DNA from: Chaunax sp. Z400
Lineage: Eukaryota; Chordata; Actinopteri; Lophiiformes; Chaunacidae
Assembly: GCA_037577475.1 (NCBI GenBank)
Contig: CM075188.1
Coordinates: 18,209,001-18,273,000, forward strand
DNA: 64,000 nucleotides
Direction of reading: 5' to 3'
Shown here: piece after piece, positions 9,431-21,253 of the stretch
Position numbering within the stretch: the stretch's first letter is position 1
Layout: the number at the start of each line of letters is the position of its first letter
The notes under the pieces: generated by a model
Told to the model about the DNA's origin: nothing
Seen by the model: the letters and a program-made list of their open reading frames with translations, nothing else
The model's database searches: none
Made by a program: the position numbers and the translations under genes

Positions 9431-12315
9431 GATATGTATTTATATGATATTCATTTGATAATGAATGATAACACTCTACGCTCACGCTGGAGTTACATAC
9501 AAGTAACTACTATTTGTATATGTTAAACACTGTGAACGTTTCCTTTCACAAGGGCACAAGAACAAGTTACTCACTAATGTAAGCCAGACTCCTCACACCC
9601 CTTCTGAGCAGACTCTGCTATATTCACACAATCAGAGAACTTGTAAGTGCCAGTGAGAAATTGAAAGGCTGCAAAATTGGAAGTTTTTTCCACTAAGACA
9701 CAAAAAATAACCAACAGAAAATGTGAACAAGGGATAAATGCCCCTCTTAGGTCTGTGGACATGAGTAGTTGCAGAGAAACATTTGAACATGTTTTCTTTA
9801 CTACTGTTCTCCTACATCACCAACGACACAGTATACCATAATGTTATGTCTTATCAATTACACTGGGTCAGGGGCCGGCCTTTAGTACGGTTTTATTTCC
9901 CCTTGATCTATGAAGGAAGGACAGAATGAAAAATATAAAGAGAACATACATCACAGCCTGGCTGTCGCTCTTGGTTTTGCTAGTATGTCGTTGAATTTTC
10001 AGGAACCGCATCCGTCAAAGGCTGTATTTAAAGAATGAATGCATCACAGCGGCCTTTCAATGGCTCCTTCAATGCAGCCAAAATATGCAGCCGTCTACTT
10101 TGTATTCCCAAGATTCCTTGTGCACCCGCGATGTTTCGATTTTTTTTCCTAAAACAGGGTGCACTTGCATAATGGACACCCCCTCGGCAGCTGAGGAGTG
10201 AAGGTGAAGCAACGAATATTCTTGAAATAATAGCATACAAAAAAAATTTAAATCAAGATTTATGATTGTATTTATGTTTCTATAACTTCAGTTTTAATTA
10301 CAACAGATTTTACTACGATTACAATTAGTAGTGCTATCACCACTGCAACTTTGACAACAACTGACTTTGGTAGTATTACTATGACTACTACACAGCTTTT
10401 ACTACAACGACTACGACTACTAATCAATATTCAGCTCCCGCTGTCAGTGTTGCTAGGTGACAGGAATAGCGCTTTGTGATGCAAGTGTAAAGATGGGAAG
10501 AGCTGGTGAATTAACTGGAAACTCTCCGTAGACGAAATTGTCTCATTTAACAGTGATCAGTGTGGCCATAGCGGCCTACGTAGACCACAGCCCCATTTAC
10601 TCAGCCTTTTAAAGGTAGGACTGGTGCACCTTCATTATGCCCCAACGTTCTGTATAAACTTAATTAAGGTGTAATGGGGTCTGTTGTCTGGGCTGTGACT
10701 TTTTGACGATGTATTATGCATGCGGCCCAAACCAGAGGACTTAAAAAGCACCTTGGGAGCTCCGTACCTTCCTTACCTTAGAGGACAACCACCACATAAC
10801 AGGGAAGGTAAATCTTGTTTTTCTGACATTTTAATTCATTCTTTACAAAGCGATGCTCGGCGCATATGTTATATCTCACACCAGATGCCAACACGGCTGT
10901 GTTACACATCTGTCTTGTTCAGTGTAAAAAAACAAAAAGCATCGTAGCATCTTTGTTGTGGCGCTGTTGAGCGATCCTGTGTAAAAAAGTTTCACGTCTT
11001 TCAAACGATGCGGCGCCCTAAATTGAAACACAGCTCTTGAAATAAGTTTTATGTCACCGTAACAGTATCTTATCACAGTGTGCAGTCAGATGATACAACT
11101 AACATTGACTTCACAGCTAATTTGTGTGAATATTTACCCAACTTCTATATTGAAACAACTAATTCCCATCATAAAGTGTAAACTTTATAATTAAAGATAT
11201 GTCCTCAAACACAAATGGTGCATTATTGAAAAGCTTAACTTGGGGACAGAACATGGCCTTCACCTATTCTACAAATTTCAAAAATAGGTGAAAACCATAT
11301 TGCTCACAACAGGTTCTGATTTTTTCTTGAAACACATAATACCAGACACTGTGGTTGATGTTTTAATGTCTCTTTTGACTTTAATTATTTGGTAATGCCA
11401 AGTTGTAAATAAGTAATTGTGGATTTATTTTTGTCCTTGTAAAATCTGCCTTGTTGCACCAAGTGAAGATGGAAGTCTATAATAAAAAGATAATGTGACA
11501 GGCTGGATTCATATAGCTATTAAGATAGATGTTTGGACTCTTTATTTTCATCCACACACCTTGTCAATTACAGTGTCATATTGTGAGATTAGTATTCTTC
11601 CTAGAAAGATTTGTGTAATTAATTATGAGACTGAATAACTGTAAGCCATCAGGGAGCAGACAGAGAGCGATAGAGAGAGATCTCCGTTGACGAGCAGGGA
11701 GCTGGAACACAGGATTACTTCAAGAGAAAGATTTAATTCCAGTCTTTCAATGGGGTGTGTGGATGGGGTGGGGGATCAAGACAAAAATGAGAGAGGGAGG
11801 GGAGTGTAAGGCAATGAGAGAGATACTCTAGGTGAAGACAAGGATGGCACATCTTTTCACTTCTCCACTTATAGTCCATCTGACACTGATCTCTGCAAAG
11901 AGCGAGGAGGGAACATATTGTTCTCGCCCCTGCAATTTCTCATTTTTAGGTCAGTGTGTATTGAGCAACACTAGAGGTATTAGTCAGATCTTCATTGTTG
12001 TATTACTACCATAGAACTGATACCAGACAATCAGGTCACTGTGGGGGACATTTGTTTGATATTGTTATAGGCCTAAAGAACACAGACAGTTACACTGTTC
12101 AAGAACCTTCTTTACAGTATAGTCATACGGATAACCTGTGGGAATCTATTGATAGTAACAAAAGAAATTTTTAAAACTCTGATATGTCAAATATCAAAAA
12201 TATAAACTAAAGGTGAGGAAAATCATTTAAAAAATGTAAGTCATATAAATTACAAATTTAACAGATGCTTATAAATTGTTGTACTATTTTTTTTTATTAT
12301 TGTGAAACTTTAGGT
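9431..12315. other. Non-coding stretch, mostly unique
   Basis: No gene seen. A degenerate ACT/ACG-rich trinucleotide area lies at about 10310-10425. The 9990-10170 area contains GCATCC/GCAGCC-type blocks that might be an old DNA element, but I cannot assign it. The remaining short frames are on both strands and lack motifs. Confidence 0.5.
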
Positions 12316-12556
12316 GGGGGATGATCCATCCATCCGTTTTCTGTCACCGGGGTTGTGGGCGGGCTTGAGCCTATCCTAGCTGACTTTGGGCAAGTAAGAC
12401 CAGTTCATCACAGGGGCACATAGACAGACAAACAACCATTCACACTCACATTCATGCCTACAGGCAATTTAGAGTGTTTGCATGTCCTCCCATGTCTGTG
12501 TGGTTTCCCTCTGGGTACTTCCGGCTTCCTCCCACCACCAAAAACATGCAATATAG
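12316..12556 (-). mobile_element. tRNA-like SINE copy with internal inversion
   Basis: From 12316 to about 12475 the minus strand reads as the 3' half of the GGATAAGCGG-family SINE: a TGAATGTGAGTGTGAATGG block, AGTCAGCTAGGATAGGCTC, then the ATGGATGGATGAT-like tail. From about 12476 to 12556 the element's 5' half (GTTTGCATGTCCTCCCATG, then CTTCCTCCCACCACCAAAAA) lies on the plus strand, head-to-head with the 3' half. In the uninterrupted copy at 29.6 kb the two halves have the same orientation. The arrangement is a 5' inversion of the kind produced by twin priming, or a later rearrangement. The tRNA-like head is absent. Confidence 0.75.
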
Positions 12557-12830
12557 GTGAATCTCATCACTTCAGCTTTGAACATTGAAACCACACCACC
12601 CATGCCTTTTCTTTGTGTTCAGTAGCTAGATGTCCTGGCTGAGTGCCAGCTCCACTTCCCACATCAAAAAGTCCCCCGTCATCTATCAGGAAAACATTTT
12701 GTGCCTTTTAACAGTTGCACAAAATGCCAGAGTATGAAGATTTTGTGCCCATTTCTAGTCAGCTGGGCTCTGAGGTGGGTGTTTTGGGGGATAACGCATG
12801 CATAAAATATATAATGCAAAATAGATACAT

Positions 12831-13038
12831 AACTAGACAGCATTCAGAGAGTGCAAACCTCTACCAAACTCATAATGATATAAATTTGACTCCAAATACT
12901 AGGAGTAAGTTTTCATGGTCAAAGAGTCGTATTATGAGGGTCAAACTATCATGGGATTATTGCTTTTAGGTGCAATGACATAATGAGGAAACTGAGCTGC
13001 CTTGGTGGGGGTTTGCGCTCTCTGAGTGCTGTCTGGTT
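12831..13038 (+). mobile_element. Complete short inverted-repeat element (MITE-like)
   Basis: Terminal inverted repeats of about 36 bp lie at 12831-12866 (AACTAGACAGCATTCAGAGA...) and 13003-13038 (...TCTCTGAGTGCTGTCTGGTT) and match each other at most positions when one is reverse-complemented. The 208-bp unit has no coding capacity and a central GCTTTTAGGTGCAATGACAT block shared with the truncated copy at 4945-5121. The superfamily is not clear from the ends. An 84-codon frame crossing it is a by-product. Confidence 0.7.
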
Positions 13039-14430
13039 AATCAATGATTTTATTATTGAGCACAACCTTGATTTTATGGGTTTAGCTAAGGGCATCTTAT
13101 AGCTTCTTTTGAATATGTGGCTCCTCAGTTAAATTCCTCTGTCCACTGTTTCGACCGAGTCCCATGAGGTGTCCTGTCAGGGGCACTCTGTGACTATATG
13201 TTGCCAGTTCCCATCTGGCAACAGTTCACACTGCACGGCATTTTTGTGAGCCCCATAATCCAAAATTGTCTGTCACAGCTCATGTAGGATTTCCAGCCAG
13301 TACGTTGGGCCAAAGCTCTGTCCTGAGGGGTGCACAGTACTTTACACTCTCTGTCTGGGTGTGATCTCATTATGGCCTCATTGGCTGGCTATATACAGTA
13401 GTGTTGGGGTGAATGCCGGGCCACAGATTGACACAGATAGATTTCCGAATGTCTTTCATTGTGGATGTTAATTGGTGCTCCAGTCAGCCAGAGGCAGCTC
13501 TCTGGCTGCAGCTTAATTTGGAAGAGTGGAGGGGTTAGAGATTGGTCACTCCTCTCCCTCTTTTCCTGTGTCTGTCTTTTTCATAATAATATGCATTATA
13601 TATATATAATTTATAATATAAAATAATGAACTTACACTCAGTCACTGCTTCATACAGACAATTTGTCACAGTGGAGAAGAGCGTGTCAGACAGAAGGAGA
13701 GGCAGACATTGAGTGGCACTTTGAATTCAGCAGGACAGAAATATACTGACAGTTTCCAGATGAATAATGACATGACAATTATGGTTTGTCACTATTCCCC
13801 ATGGTGCATTAATAACTCGTATAGTATTGTACTCTGACGTAAACTCTTCATACTGCATGATATGAAATAATGAGAATAAATGGCAAACATGACAAAATCA
13901 AAAAGTGAAAAATAATTATCAGCCACAGCAAAGACAGTAAGTTCAAACCATTCACTTGAAAAAAAGGTGACAGTAGGCACATGCATGTGTGCACAAGGAT
14001 TTACAGCACAAAGCAGATAGTTTGGCTTATTCTAAAAAAAAAAAATAAACCTAGGTAATATATTGATGACAAATACACATGTGGTATAAATCACATGACT
14101 CCTCTTTCCATCCTGTGGGATGCCGACAGTATTACTGCTGCTTCATCAGACCTATGAGTCAGATGCAGTCAAATGACATACAACACTGTGTTTTCCAATT
14201 TACATTTGAAAAACAAATATATGTGTCAAGTCTATCTAGGGACTGCATTCTTCAAAAAGTAGGAACAAAGGGTTAATTCGAGTTACTCTACATTTAAAAA
14301 AAAGTAGATACTGGATATAGGTGCTGTAACATGCTTGCTTGGGCTTTATTGGCAGGGAACGTACGATATCAAAGTGATTAACACATCATTCTCAGCTTAA
14401 AAGTTGTTATATTGTGTTGGTCACCCTTTT
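13039..14430. other. Non-coding stretch, unique
   Basis: No gene or clear repeat. The first 450 bases have moderate GC and look unique, and a (TA)n-rich patch lies near 13597-13620. It contains only short frames without motifs. Confidence 0.5.
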
Positions 14431-15290
14431 GCCGCCAAAGGAGCTCTGATCCATCGAGGAATCCACCGCTGAAGCTGCAGGCCTACTGGTCTGCCGGTAC
14501 CTCGCTACTGCCTCAGGAGACCCCTGGGTTAGTGAAGCCCGAAAGACCTCATTCTTCAACGTGATGGCTTCCTTCATCTCTGGTGTCCACCAGCGGGTTC
14601 TTAGTTTGCCCCCACGACAAGCACTAATGATTCTCTAACCCAAGCACCTAGCAGCCGTCGCTACAATGATTCCATGTCCCCACTGGAGGTGGGAGTTGAA
14701 GACCCTCCGGACAGGGGCCTTCGCCAGACGTTCCCATTTCACCCTCACTACCCGTTTGTCTTTACCAGGTCTGCCCAGCAGCCTCCCCCACCAACTCACC
14801 AGCAGGTGGTTATCACTTGACAGTCATGCTCCACGACACAAGCAGCATGTCTGATGATACAACCACAAAGTCAGTCTAAATATTCGATCTATAATGTGGT
14901 GTGGTTCCAAGTACACCCATGAACCACCTTATCCTCAAACATGGTGTTTGTTATGGCCAATACATGACTAGCATAGAACGCTGCAGCACTGCTCAAGCTC
15001 AGATCAGGCAGACCAGTCCTCCCAATCACCCCCTTCAGGTTTCTTCATTGTTGCCCACCCCCAGTAGAGCTAAAGAGTCCCGAGATGGAACCCTCTCTAG
15101 GACGCCATCCAGAGACTCCAAGAAGGCCTCACCCTCTGAAGTGCTGTTCGCTGTGTAACAAGACCAGACAGTCAGAGCTTTCACCTAAGCAACATGCAAT
15201 CACATTAAAGAGAGCTTCCTGTTCTCCTGGGAGAAGTCCAACACATCAGAGGTCAGGCGGGGTCTCGCGAGTATCCCCAGAGCCATAAGA
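14431..15290 (-). pseudogene. LINE fragment: AP endonuclease domain to start of RT region
   Basis: On the minus strand, several pieces read as the endonuclease region of a fish non-LTR retrotransposon. These are IGRTGLPDL near 15035, SHVLAITNTMFEDKVVHGC near 14960, TDFVVVSSDM at about 14846-14875, and SDNHLLVSWWGRLLGRPGK followed by RVVRVKWERLAKAPVRRVFN at about 14690-14830. The expected SDH-type catalytic motif near the domain end reads SDN here. An in-frame stop lies at 14876-14878 and frames shift between blocks, so it is dead. The 3' part (lower coordinates) passes into the linker before reverse transcriptase and stops near 14431. The RT domain itself is missing. I do not name the clade. 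Plus-strand frames here (14666-15288) are antisense shadows. Confidence 0.75.
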
Positions 15291-15764
15291 CTCCTATCAC
15301 CCTGGACCTGCTAATCCATTGCTATTGGCAAGAGAATAACTGTGCAGTCCTTTGAAAAACAGCGCTCAGTGTATCTGTTTAATGGCAGCTTCTCACTCTT
15401 ATCTGTTTCAGATTCTGCAAGCTTAGAAGTGGAATTTAAAATAGACATTTCTATACTACAATTTGTGGCTTGTGACTATAGCAGATTTGAATTTGCAAAA
15501 TGAGTTTGATATTTTTCCCTGTTCATGCGCTGCCATTTAAGAAACTGTTCTATTCTTGTACTCCATTCTTTTATGAACAATGCACGTATTGTTTGAATTT
15601 GTGTTGATGGACTACTGATGATCAATTCACTTGTGTCTTTAAAGCTGTGCCGGCAGTGTAGCTCTACACTTGGCAGTGCCATTTGGTCAGTTGACCGTTT
15701 TGGCACAGAATGTCTTGCCTCAGCTGTACTTTGTGTTCAATAATACGTAGCAAATTGGAGCATG
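15291..15764. other. Non-coding stretch
   Basis: Short gap between the LINE fragment and an old repeat. It holds one 76-codon minus-strand frame with no recognisable motif. Nothing else is seen. Confidence 0.5.
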
Positions 15765-15910
15765 CTGTAATAGATGTTATCCCTGTTAAGCATTAGCATG
15801 GTGACATGATCACTATGCATATATTAGCATGATGACATGAACTCAAAGCACTGGTTCACCCACTTACAGGACAACTTCACAGAGCAGCTAACATGGCTAT
15901 ATCTAGGAGG
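15765..15910 (+). mobile_element. Old interspersed repeat fragment (TTAGCATG-rich)
   Basis: Repeated TTAGCATGGTGACATG and TTAGCATGATGACATG words are followed by CTCAAAGCACTGGTTCACCC and CAGAGCAGCTAACATGGCT. The order matches a common fish repeat in which TTAGCATG words precede a 'ctcaaagcac...cagagctgctagcatggct' end. It is degenerate and its boundaries are approximate. Confidence 0.45.
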
Positions 15911-15982
15911 AGAGTTAATGGGTTTATATCATCACTCCATTATGCACACCTAAGACGCTTTGGGCCTACCGACTGCATTATA

Positions 15983-16026
15983 TTGCCGCCAAAGGAGCTC
16001 TGATCCATAGAGGATCCATCGCTGAA
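15983..16026 (-). mobile_element. Short second copy of the LINE edge sequence
   Basis: GCCGCCAAAGGAGCTCTGAT at 15985 and the following GGATCC...CGCTGAAG repeat the left edge of the LINE fragment at 14432-14475 in the same orientation, about 1.55 kb away. Either a second tiny LINE piece or a local duplication could produce it. Confidence 0.6.
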
Positions 16027-18525
16027 GCACCTCTATCAGTGTTCTATATGACAAGCTGCAAAGAAAACACGGAGGCTCAAGTATCAATTTTGACTCAAAC
16101 ACTTTGGATTCAGTGAAGGTTTAATTACAGTCATGAATCTCTCACCCTGAAGAATAAATTACAGCTTGAATTTGTATGTAGTAGTAAGCAGCTTGGTTCC
16201 TTTTATGACCATGCACAAGGGTTATTAAGCTTCTGTTATTACAAGTGATCTGAAGTTCTGTTCACTTTGTTGACTACAAGCACAGAGAGATAAGGAAAAG
16301 ACATTTACTGTTTGGAGATGTTCTCTGCCGTCTCTCACTGAGAAACATTCATTTGTTCACTGTCACAGCTTGTTTAGTCACACCTGTTGTGGTTGATAAT
16401 GCCAGTTTAAGTCTTTAAGAGCAAAGCCTATGGACATGATTCATGCAACACTATTTGAGTATGTTTTTGAGGTACGTTGTCAAAATAAGATACACCATTA
16501 TGTAAAATAGGCACATAGATATATGTTTTTTTCCATATCTTATTTCTATTAAAATGAAAAGTTATATGTCAATGTAAAGAATGGACAAAAAGAAAGTTGG
16601 TGAAAAGAACATTTTCCTATCAGAAGGACAGATTTTCCATCAGTCTCTTTATTATCTGTAATTTACACTGCATGCCTTCATCTTCTTCCTCTATTGGCAT
16701 TCAGTGATTATTCCTTTACACTTGAATATAGCAGCAAATAGAATGATTGATGACACCCCTAAGCCAGGTAGGAGAATATTTACTTAAAATTTTTTTTAAT
16801 TGTTTTATTTAAGTTTTACAACATCTTCTCTGCGGTTAAATAATGTAATATATTAGTTCAACTCAATAAGCAGGATTTCTGATCAGTCAAATTGTTTGTG
16901 TATGGATTAGCATTACCTGATTAGTATTGCTGCATGTGCAACAAATTGCCTTACTGGGATAATAAAGTTTGCAATTGAACTTGTAGTCTTTTTATTCTTA
17001 GTAAATAAAGCTAAAGGCTTCTCTAAAGCAGCTGCAACAAGATAAGTTCTTCTTGAAGTGACACAGGGAAACAGCTGTAGGCCATAAATTTAGTCATGTC
17101 TCGTCCCTCTGCATCATGACATTTTAATCTCCCTTTGGAAAGTTAATGGAAATCCACTGCAAAAAAAACAATTGAGAAAGGCTGAGAACATTTCTGCACA
17201 GCTTATCTAACACATTTGGCTGACTTTGAGAAATGAAATGTACAGCTATAATTAGTTAAGTTTACAATAAACCAAACTTGAAATAAATCCTTTGAAAGAG
17301 CTAATACATAGGTCACGCCCAGTCCTGGCAATGGCAGAAGAAGGAACCAACTTCATTGCAAGCCTATGTTACTGTATCTCAGTGATCAGTTATACTGCCA
17401 TTCAAACAGAAAGGCAAGAAAACAAGTTTAACTGTTTATTTAACAATAAGCTGTTCTATCTGTTAAGTAAGTGTAAAACAAATAAAGTACAATGTGCAAT
17501 ATAAACTTTAGAACCTCATAATTAAGGGTTTTGTCTCATGTTGTATCAGGGTGACACACAAAACCCTTTTTTCAGCTGCTATTTGCTTGTTTACTTATAT
17601 GGCTCCCTGTTTTGTTGGCGTGTCCCTTTTGTATCATTTATTGCACCGGATCGCATCAGTGTTTATTGAGAAGGCATTAGCCTAAAACCCCTGCATCAAT
17701 AGTAAAAGTGGAGACTGATTGCATCAGAGCAACACGATCAATAGTCTGTGGACTACAGCAGAACCCCAGAGGAGGCATGGCAGCCCTGACTCTCACCACA
17801 AATAATGAGGAAGTTTGCTTAAAGGTTTTACTAGTTTTCATCATTTGTATGAGTACAGAGTGACCTCAATCTGAATTTTATGAATTTAGATCATGACCCA
17901 CTATTTTATAAAGTTGTTTCTGCTAATAGGATTGTAGTGTAGTGAAAGAAACCATCTTTTTTTTTTGTCTCTGTTGCTTGTATATTTAGCCATGGCTTGA
18001 TTTCTTTCTGTCTTAGTCTCGCTGAATCTCCTGCTCTGTTCGCCAACCTGTGCTGAATTACCCAGAGTAATTCAAAATTTTGATCTCATCGGATCTTCTG
18101 TGATTTCAGGATTGAAAGTGGAGAAGAGGATGTTGAAGACTTAATAAGACATAATAATAATAATAGTGTAGTCTATGGCTGGAAGCAACAACAAAGAGGA
18201 AATAGAGGGATAAAAGATGGAGAGAAAGGAGTTTGTACAGTACAGTAATGAGAGTGCAGCTGGCTATTAGGTTAGGTTTACAATGTACAATCAACACAGT
18301 AAAATGTAGCTATCTTACCTCCAAGTCTCTCTGCAAATTTGACAAACCATACTGTCCAATGTCTTCCTCGCCACCTCCAAGCCCATATGCTGGTGTCCCT
18401 TTTTTTTCCACGATTCAGCACACAAGATGGGTGAGAGATGGGATGAGTGAACCCTCTGCTAACATGCAAACGTTTACTATTAATTTGATAAAAAAACTTC
18501 TGCCTGCCTCGGAGGAGATGTTTTA
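16027..18525. other. Non-coding stretch
   Basis: No gene seen. At 16937-16975, AACAAATTGCCTTACTGGGA plus TAATAAAG resembles the tail motif of the retroposon fragment at 1.45 kb and may be a lone 3' end. An (ATA/TAA)-rich patch lies near 18150-18165. Frames at 18233-18559 overlap on opposite strands and are treated as chance. Confidence 0.5.
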
Positions 18526-18672
18526 AGGGATTACATATCTCATCTGGCCGGGGGAACACCTCGGGATCCCCCAGGAGGAGCTGGAAAGTGGTGTTGGTGA
18601 GAGGGACGTTTGGAATACGCTTCTTGGACTGCTGCCACTGCGACCCGACCCTGGATAAGTGGAAGAAGAAGG
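18526..18672 (+). pseudogene. LINE 3' end with C-terminal coding remnant
   Basis: The plus frame from about 18526 to the TAA stop at 18656-18658 reads GITYLIWPGEHLGIP, QEELESGVGERDVWNTLLGL and LPLRPDPG, ending at the stop. The pattern 'ERLGIPPEELEE...ERDVW..LLRLLPPRP' followed by GGATAAG-GGAAGAAG is the C-terminus and 3' tail of a common fish LINE. About 44 codons stay open, but a stop at about 18523-18525 cuts the frame off upstream and no RT domain is present. It is a 5'-truncated insertion, probably of the same family as 14.4-15.3 kb (inference from typical fish elements). The same tail occurs at 52.85 kb. Confidence 0.75.
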
Positions 18673-19674
18673 GTGGACAATTTGGAATTTTTAAAAGAAT
18701 TACTTAATTTAAGAAGTTACTATGGTCTGGGCTGTTCATCTGACAGACCCTCATGTGTTCGTCACAACCATGTCTGAGGCCACCTATGATTTTCCTTTAT
18801 AACCAGGAAGCAAATCATGATCCCAGTTTGCCATTGGTGGTAAAGGCTGTGAGTTGAGGAACCGTATTTACACCATACAGGCTACCTGCTCAAGCAATGT
18901 GTTTGCGAATTACATGACTTCAAGGATTAATGATAACTTTGGTCTGGAAAATTCTGTTGAGGGACCGACCTCTTCCTGCTTCTTTTCTTTCCTCCTCAAA
19001 ATGCCTGGACCAGACTCACTGCTACACAGCATCTATAATTGACCCTCAATGCTACCCTGATGTGCCAGTATCACATGAAGCTCCTTAAGGTCTTTTGGCA
19101 TTAGACAAAGAACAAATACGCTGACATATGCATAAAGTCCCAACAATCTCTGTTATGTAAGTGAACTTATTAAATTGGTTGAGTTCATGCAAACGCATTA
19201 TTCATGCCCTAGAAAGTCTTGAACACAGCCTCATGACAGGAGCCTGGCCTTGCATAACAAACTCTAATCCAGTCCAAAACTTGTAATGGAGCTGTTTATT
19301 CAGCTGATGTCTCTCTTTTGTATTGGTTTTCTGTCTAATTTTATACCTCTAAGCATGGTGGTTGTTACAGGTCAAAGATTCTATTCCTGTGGTAAGGCGA
19401 CAAGGACCTCCAGAGCTTCTTTGTGCAAGGCACTGAATACCTGCTTATTGTTCTTTTACGGTCATGCGTTCAGTCAACTGTAGAGAAAATTGTGCAAAAT
19501 TGTTAAATAAAACACAGCTCACGATCAGGTCTCATACTGGCAGAAAAAAAGGATACTCCAGTATAAACAGTTCACGACCTTAAACGGACCTGCATGAGCA
19601 AAAGAGCAATAACAAAGACGTCACAGCGCCATCAATACCGAAGCAAAATGGAGGCCACCTAAGTTTGTCTGAAC
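18673..19674. other. Non-coding stretch
   Basis: No gene seen. The sequence is unique by eye. Two short plus-strand frames (62 and 65 codons) have no motif or codon pattern that supports them. Confidence 0.5.
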
Positions 19675-20030
19675 GTGTTTGTTTATAATGTGTTATGCAG
19701 TGGAGGTCAGAAATTGTTTGAGCAAGCGATGAGGAGGGCGAGGGGGAGGAGAAAGAGAGCTAAGTTTTTAATTATGGCGTTTTGTGGAGCAGTGTGGATG
19801 CGGATGGAAGATCACGTCAAAAGTCGCACAAATTCCAATCTGACGGTTCAGACTGAGGTTGCATCGCAAAAACTCCGACCTGTGTCTGATTTAGGACCAC
19901 ATATGGAAGAGGCTCAAATCGGAGCTGGAAAAGATCAGATTCCCTGTGGTTTGCACTGTTCACACTGCCATGAAAAAGTCACATATGAGCAAAAAAATCA
20001 GGGCCAAATTTTTCCTGCAGTGTGATAGTA
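19675..20030 (-). mobile_element. DNA transposon-like repeat arm
   Basis: On the minus strand the block reads CACACTGCAGGAAAAATTTG, then TTCATGGCAGTGTGAACAG, then CCTCTTCCATATGTGGTCCT and AATCAGACACAGG. Recurrent 'CAGTGTGAACAG' and 'CCTCTTCCATATGTGGTCCTAAATC' words are typical of a common fish non-autonomous DNA repeat. The other terminal arm is not evident. A 116-codon plus-strand frame covering the block is a shadow of the repeat. Confidence 0.5.
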
Positions 20031-20958
20031 GCTTATTTTCAAATCAGTGATTTGTAATGGTCTTGGCCTCCTAAATGAGACTGATGTATCCCCTCCACCA
20101 TTGCTGTGTCATAACATCTTGACGTAACACTGCCGTATCATTCTGATCTGGGGAATTACATCTACAACCCCCTAAGGACCATGCTAACCCTCTCACAGAG
20201 CAGGTTTTGTGTTCATATTACTCAAGACTCCATTTCTCTAACGGCCTTAGGACACAATTAAAGCTAATGGCTCTGTGTTTGTGTGCATGTGTCCTCTGAT
20301 GTGAATCAATTCACACCATTGTTATATGATACTCGGTGTCTTTATCGATATGTTTATGTAACTTTTAAAACAGTGGTTGAATGGCCATTGCCCATGGCAC
20401 CTTTCGACCATTCATCCAGACCAGCGAGAAAGAGATCGGAGCCATGCTAGCCTAACTTGGATTTACAGCTGCTCCAGGTACTTTTTTCACAGCACTGTGT
20501 ATATATCTCTATAAATTAGCTGCTAAACCAACTGCATGTCAGCTGCACGTTGGGCCAGTCTGCTGTCCACCGCTACGGCTTCTGGATGTCATCATCTTCC
20601 TTTATCTGCCGATGATCCCATGGTGGACTTGATCTTCCATGATATTCCCTCTTCTTTCTCATCTCCCTCGTAGCAGTTCCTCCTGATGAATTAACTTCTG
20701 CAAGCATCTTCTTCCAAGCATCTCTGTCAGTGGAGTTGTATATGACCGTATATGTGTAAATGTGGGATTGTATTCAGTTTAGCCACTATTCTCCTCCAAG
20801 GCTCAGTGGATGTTGTGGCTGTCATGACTGGTGGTGAGGTATCATCTTTCATATCCTTTCATGTTCAAGGGTTGCCTTGTCTAACATGGGGGTTCCCATA
20901 GCTGGGATTCAAACCGTCAGCCTGCTGTTCAGTTTGTTTGTTTTTATTCTGAGCAGCA
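20031..20958. other. Non-coding stretch
   Basis: No gene, RNA or clear repeat seen in this AT-rich sequence. Confidence 0.5.
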
Positions 20959-21253
20959 TGTCCAGTGTGTAGGATTTAGGGGGATTTACGCCAGATAGCG
21001 GAATATGTTATTGGGAAAAAATGGAACATATAATATCCTGGAAATAGAATGAGCCTTTTATACCTACAGAGGGATCAGGTCCTCTTCCACGGCGTCCATG
21101 TCCGCCATATTGCACCACCATGTTTCTACAGTACACTGGCTTTAGAAAGGCCCTGTCATTTTATTATTGCCACCATAGGTGAGGGTCAGATGAGGGGTTG
21201 GCTACAATCTGCAACCTCACCTCGGACACTGGCCACACACCGGACCTTTAAGA
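20959..21253 (-). mobile_element. MITE-like DNA element with short terminal inverted repeats
   Basis: The left end TCCAGTGTGTAGG (20961-20973) and the right end, reverse-complemented as TCCGGTGTGTGGC (21233-21245), match at 11 of 13 positions, and the right end continues into CTTTAA. Inside are GGTCCTCTTCCACGG, CGCCATATTGCACCACCATG and TTTCTACAGTACACTGGCTT, all hallmark blocks of an abundant fish repeat whose ends carry 'aaaggtccagtgtgtagga'. The element is about 290 bp and non-coding. The 72-codon frame inside is incidental. Confidence 0.75.

Noticed and set aside
14666..15288. Three plus-strand frames of 62-85 codons
   Set aside because: They are antisense to a recognisable LINE endonuclease fragment on the minus strand.
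19675..20025. 116-codon basic frame beginning MFVYNVLCSGGQ
   Set aside because: It lies inside a recognisable DNA-repeat arm, and its content matches the repeat in reverse.
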